From IMG/VR virus record IMGVR_UViG_3300009506_000030, positions 1 to 60,840 of that record: a stretch of 60,840 nucleotides of DNA. One strand, 5' to 3'. Positions within the stretch are counted from its first letter, which is position 1. Each line of letters starts with the position of its first letter. The notes beneath the pieces are model-generated. The model was not told where the DNA came from, ran no database searches, and was given only the letters and a program-made list of their open reading frames with translations. This document shows, piece by piece, positions 58,682 through 60,840 of this stretch. Source of the DNA: a virus. Made by a program: the position numbers and the translations under genes.

Positions 58682-58831
58682 ATGAATTATATATGGTGTA
58701 ATAAATATGAACATATGAAATCGGTTATAGTATGTGCTAAAAGGTGCATACATTATAATCAAAAGCTATGTATTACTATAGAAAAAATATACAGAGATAA
58801 AGGTTATACTTTAAACAGGAGGATAAAATAA
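58682..58831 (+). CDS. 49-residue Cys-containing peptide
   Basis: MNYIWCNKYEHMKSVIVCAK... with four Cys in a CxnC...CxnC arrangement. Its last codons contain the AACAGGAGGAT leader of the next gene. AAAGGGTAACTAC is a weak ribosome binding site. Confidence 0.5.
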   Translation: MNYIWCNKYEHMKSVIVCAKRCIHYNQKLCITIEKIYRDKGYTLNRRIK

Positions 58832-58832
58832 A

Positions 58833-59522
58833 ATGGAAAATAAAAAATGTATGTCAAATATACAGCATTGTAAATGTGAAGTATGCAAACCAATAAAAGA
58901 AAAGGAAAAAATAGAACAATTAAAGCCTTCTTATTGGTTAAACTGTACTGATGATTTAATGAAATTAGGCTTTTCAGAAAATGATATTAATGAAGCTATA
59001 ATAGACAGTGGGAATAGTATTGAAACATTAACCAAAAAAAAATACTTTGAGAATGAACCTTATTATTCAAAAAATAAGTTAATAAGGAAAAATGTAACAT
59101 TTTCTAAAAAGAAATATTTTGGAAATACAGAATATTATAAATATGTTCAAGTAAAAGGTAATGAGTATAGAATCCCTTCAGAATATCAAGGGCTAAAACA
59201 TGGTGAGATTATAGGGCAACTACTTAAAAATAGATACCATTGGTTTAATAGTTTTAAATGGAATATTTACGAACTTCATAATTTAGAAAATTTTGAGTTA
59301 TATATGAAAACAAGTGACATTAACAATATAGATATACATTTATATGTTCCAATTAAAGCTATTACTACTAGCGATTTTAGTTTAATAGAAAAAAGGATGA
59401 TTAGCTATTGGAAATGGTATTTTAAGGATAACAATGAAAAATTAGAAAGAGTATTGAAAGTATTGGATAGTAAAGAATCTCTTAAATTAAAACAAATTTT
59501 AGGATATATAAGGGAGGATTAA
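58833..59522 (+). CDS. hypothetical protein with Cys N-terminus
   Basis: 229 residues. The N-terminus has CMSNIQHCKCEVCK (zinc-like), then a Lys/Asn-rich alpha/beta sequence with aromatic WKWYFKDN near the end. I do not recognise it. It precedes the gene product 88-like gene by 4 bases. Confidence 0.6.
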   Translation: MENKKCMSNIQHCKCEVCKPIKEKEKIEQLKPSYWLNCTDDLMKLGFSENDINEAIIDSGNSIETLTKKKYFENEPYYSKNKLIRKNVTFSKKKYFGNTEYYKYVQVKGNEYRIPSEYQGLKHGEIIGQLLKNRYHWFNSFKWNIYELHNLENFELYMKTSDINNIDIHLYVPIKAITTSDFSLIEKRMISYWKWYFKDNNEKLERVLKVLDSKESLKLKQILGYIRED

Positions 59523-59526
59523 TAAA

Positions 59527-60111
59527 ATGAATAAAATATCAATACCAAAAGGAAATAATAAATTAGGTAGCATTCCTGCTTATTCATTGCCTCCTGATAA
59601 AACATGCAAGGGGAACCCTTGTCATAAAAAAGGATGTTATTATAACAAGTTTGTCAAGTTACGGCCTACAGTTAAAAAATCAGTTTATAATAACTGGGAA
59701 TTGTTAAAAAAACATCATGGCACTGAACAAACTATTTTTGACATATGTAGATCTATAGAAAAAAATAAACCTAACTATTTCAGGTGGTTTGTCGGTGGAG
59801 ATATACCGTCACAATTATTTTTAGATGGTATGTATTATGTAGCGTTAACAAACCCTGAAACTAAATTTTTATGTTACACTAAAAAATATAATAAATATGA
59901 TTTTAGTAATACACCTAAAAATTTACAAATAGTCTATAGTGCATGGGTTAATATACCATTGCCTCCTGATGATAAACCCATAGCATTCTATCAAGATGGT
60001 ACAGAAAAAAGAGTTTATAACGCTATTACATGCAAGGGTAAATGTGACTTATGTTTTAAATGTTGGCATTTAAGCAGACTAAAAAAGAATGTAGTATTCA
60101 ATAGGCATTAA
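59527..60111 (+). CDS. gene product 88-like protein
   Basis: 194 residues. IPAYSLPPDKTCKGNPCHKK then GCYYNKF, FRWFVGGDIPS, TKFLCYTKKYNKYDF and the C-terminal CKGKCDLCFKCWHL match the gene product 88 family found in many phages and plasmids; eight Cys may bind metal. The family is thought to act in DNA or RNA metabolism, but its activity is unproven. AGGGAGGATTAATAAA precedes the ATG. Confidence 0.7.
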   Translation: MNKISIPKGNNKLGSIPAYSLPPDKTCKGNPCHKKGCYYNKFVKLRPTVKKSVYNNWELLKKHHGTEQTIFDICRSIEKNKPNYFRWFVGGDIPSQLFLDGMYYVALTNPETKFLCYTKKYNKYDFSNTPKNLQIVYSAWVNIPLPPDDKPIAFYQDGTEKRVYNAITCKGKCDLCFKCWHLSRLKKNVVFNRH

Positions 60112-60141
60112 TGTAAATATTAATAAGGAGGATTAAATAAT

Positions 60142-60360
60142 ATGGAAATAAAAAAATTAAGTAAAGATGAAAAATGGGAAAAGTATATTTCAGATAATAG
60201 AAAATTAACAATAAAAATGAAAGATAAAAGATATGTAATGTGGTATACGCCTAAAAATGAAAGAGAAGTATTTAAATATTTTGATACTTATAAAGAAATG
60301 TGTGATTATGTAATGGAAAATAAAATTGTTAACTGGTCATGTAAATTAATACCTAAATAA
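60142..60360 (+). CDS. small hypothetical protein
   Basis: 72 residues, lysine-rich alpha/beta, behind AAGGAGGATTAAATAAT. Ends NWSCKLIPK. Unknown function. Confidence 0.6.
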   Translation: MEIKKLSKDEKWEKYISDNRKLTIKMKDKRYVMWYTPKNEREVFKYFDTYKEMCDYVMENKIVNWSCKLIPK

Positions 60361-60370
60361 TGGAGGCAAT

Positions 60371-60559
60371 ATGGAAATAAAATTTATAACAAATAAAGAA
60401 TTGATTAAGGAAAACAGAATTGTTAATGGTAGAATGCATAAAGATTATTATTGTCCTTATTGTGGAAGTAGTGACATAGAAAAAGGTCACATTGATTTTA
60501 TATGTCATAGTTGTGGTATAAGTGACGATTTAAATAAGATAATAGAAATGTATAATTAA
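60371..60559 (+). CDS. zinc-ribbon protein
   Basis: 62 residues with CPYCGSSDIE and CHSCG (CxxC ... CxxC, 18 residues apart), a classic zinc ribbon. TGGAGGCAAT precedes it. Possible transcription-related factor by fold only. Confidence 0.65.
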   Translation: MEIKFITNKELIKENRIVNGRMHKDYYCPYCGSSDIEKGHIDFICHSCGISDDLNKIIEMYN

Positions 60560-60576
60560 AAATGGAGGTAAAGACA

Positions 60577-60840
60577 ATGAATAAGAGAACAAATATAGAA
60601 ATGTTTAGATTCCCCAATAATGCAAGGTCAACCATGATAATTGACAATATGGTACATGCTCTTAATAAAGATAGATACAAAATAAGAAAAAGAGGAAGGA
60701 AGCCTAACAGGGAATTAACACAGGAAAAATACAACGATGCCCCTCCCTTAAAATTTTCCAAGGAAATAGCTGTTTATATAGAAGATAAGAATAATTATAT
60801 TAGATTTATGTATACTGATTATAAGGAAGAAATAGAAAGG
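60577..60840 (+). CDS. hypothetical protein, cut by the window end
   Basis: At least 88 residues, MNKRTNIEMFRFPNNARSTM..., basic. AATGGAGGTAAAGACA precedes the ATG. It runs off the end. If the ends of the window were adjacent, its frame would not match the coding frame at the left end without a shift. Confidence 0.6.
   Translation, partial: MNKRTNIEMFRFPNNARSTMIIDNMVHALNKDRYKIRKRGRKPNRELTQEKYNDAPPLKFSKEIAVYIEDKNNYIRFMYTDYKEEIER

Noticed and set aside
1-60840. CRISPR array or integrase
   Set aside because: No regularly spaced direct repeats of 24-40 bp with unique spacers and no tyrosine or serine recombinase motifs were seen.
1-60840. Alternative genetic code with TGA read as Trp
   Set aside because: Many genes end in TGA with tight overlaps to the next start (for example 3256, 7220, 7436), so TGA is a working stop.

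Overview
The window reads as most or all of the genome of a lytic tailed phage with a short tail (podovirus-like), AT-rich, with strong AGGAGG ribosome binding sites and the standard stop codons. Large terminase, portal, scaffold, HK97-fold-type capsid, two adaptor-like proteins, a nozzle-like protein, internal virion (ejection) proteins and a long fibre are recognisable. No tape measure, sheath, integrase or DNA polymerase was seen. The host cannot be named. A B12-type ribonucleotide reductase and a nonulosonic acid pathway suggest a bacterium with a cobalamin supply and sialylated or otherwise nonulosonate-decorated surfaces.

Layout: (1) 1-8006, plus strand: a tightly overlapping early/replication operon of small proteins, a RecA/DnaB-type ATPase, a PD-(D/E)XK nuclease, an ERF-family annealing protein and an M15-like peptidase (endolysin candidate), ending in a terminator at a convergent junction. 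(2) 8011-37464, minus strand: the virion operon, read from portal, scaffold and capsid through a lysis-like cluster, the S74 fibre, adaptors, nozzle and ejection proteins. It is preceded by an array of 10-bp-phased TATA decamers. (3) 37562-54175, minus strand: packaging genes plus an unusual accessory block: a Maf-like glycosyltransferase, a LarA-like protein, NeuA, NeuC and NeuB homologues, two methyltransferases, a class II ribonucleotide reductase, a DEDD exonuclease, many small membrane proteins and a Ro60 (TROVE-vWA) protein. (4) 54276-55329, minus strand: an RNA-rich locus upstream of ro, with three tandem Y-RNA-like genes (one carrying a clear circularly permuted tRNA-like domain), another possible structured RNA, a Cys-rich microprotein and a tRNA-Thr(UGU). 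(5) 55540-56571: about 1 kb of non-coding DNA packed with different perfect palindromes, between divergent operons. (6) 56572-60840, plus strand: small early genes, nearly all behind the same AACAGGAGG leader, including a gene product 88-like protein.

The two strongest discoveries are a phage Ro ribonucleoprotein system with its own family of three Y RNAs that keep or lose pieces of a tRNA mimic, and a phage-borne minimal CMP-nonulosonate pathway linked to a Maf-type transferase and a LarA-like protein that keeps the nickel-pincer ligand pattern. All family assignments are by eye from motifs; no database search was run.
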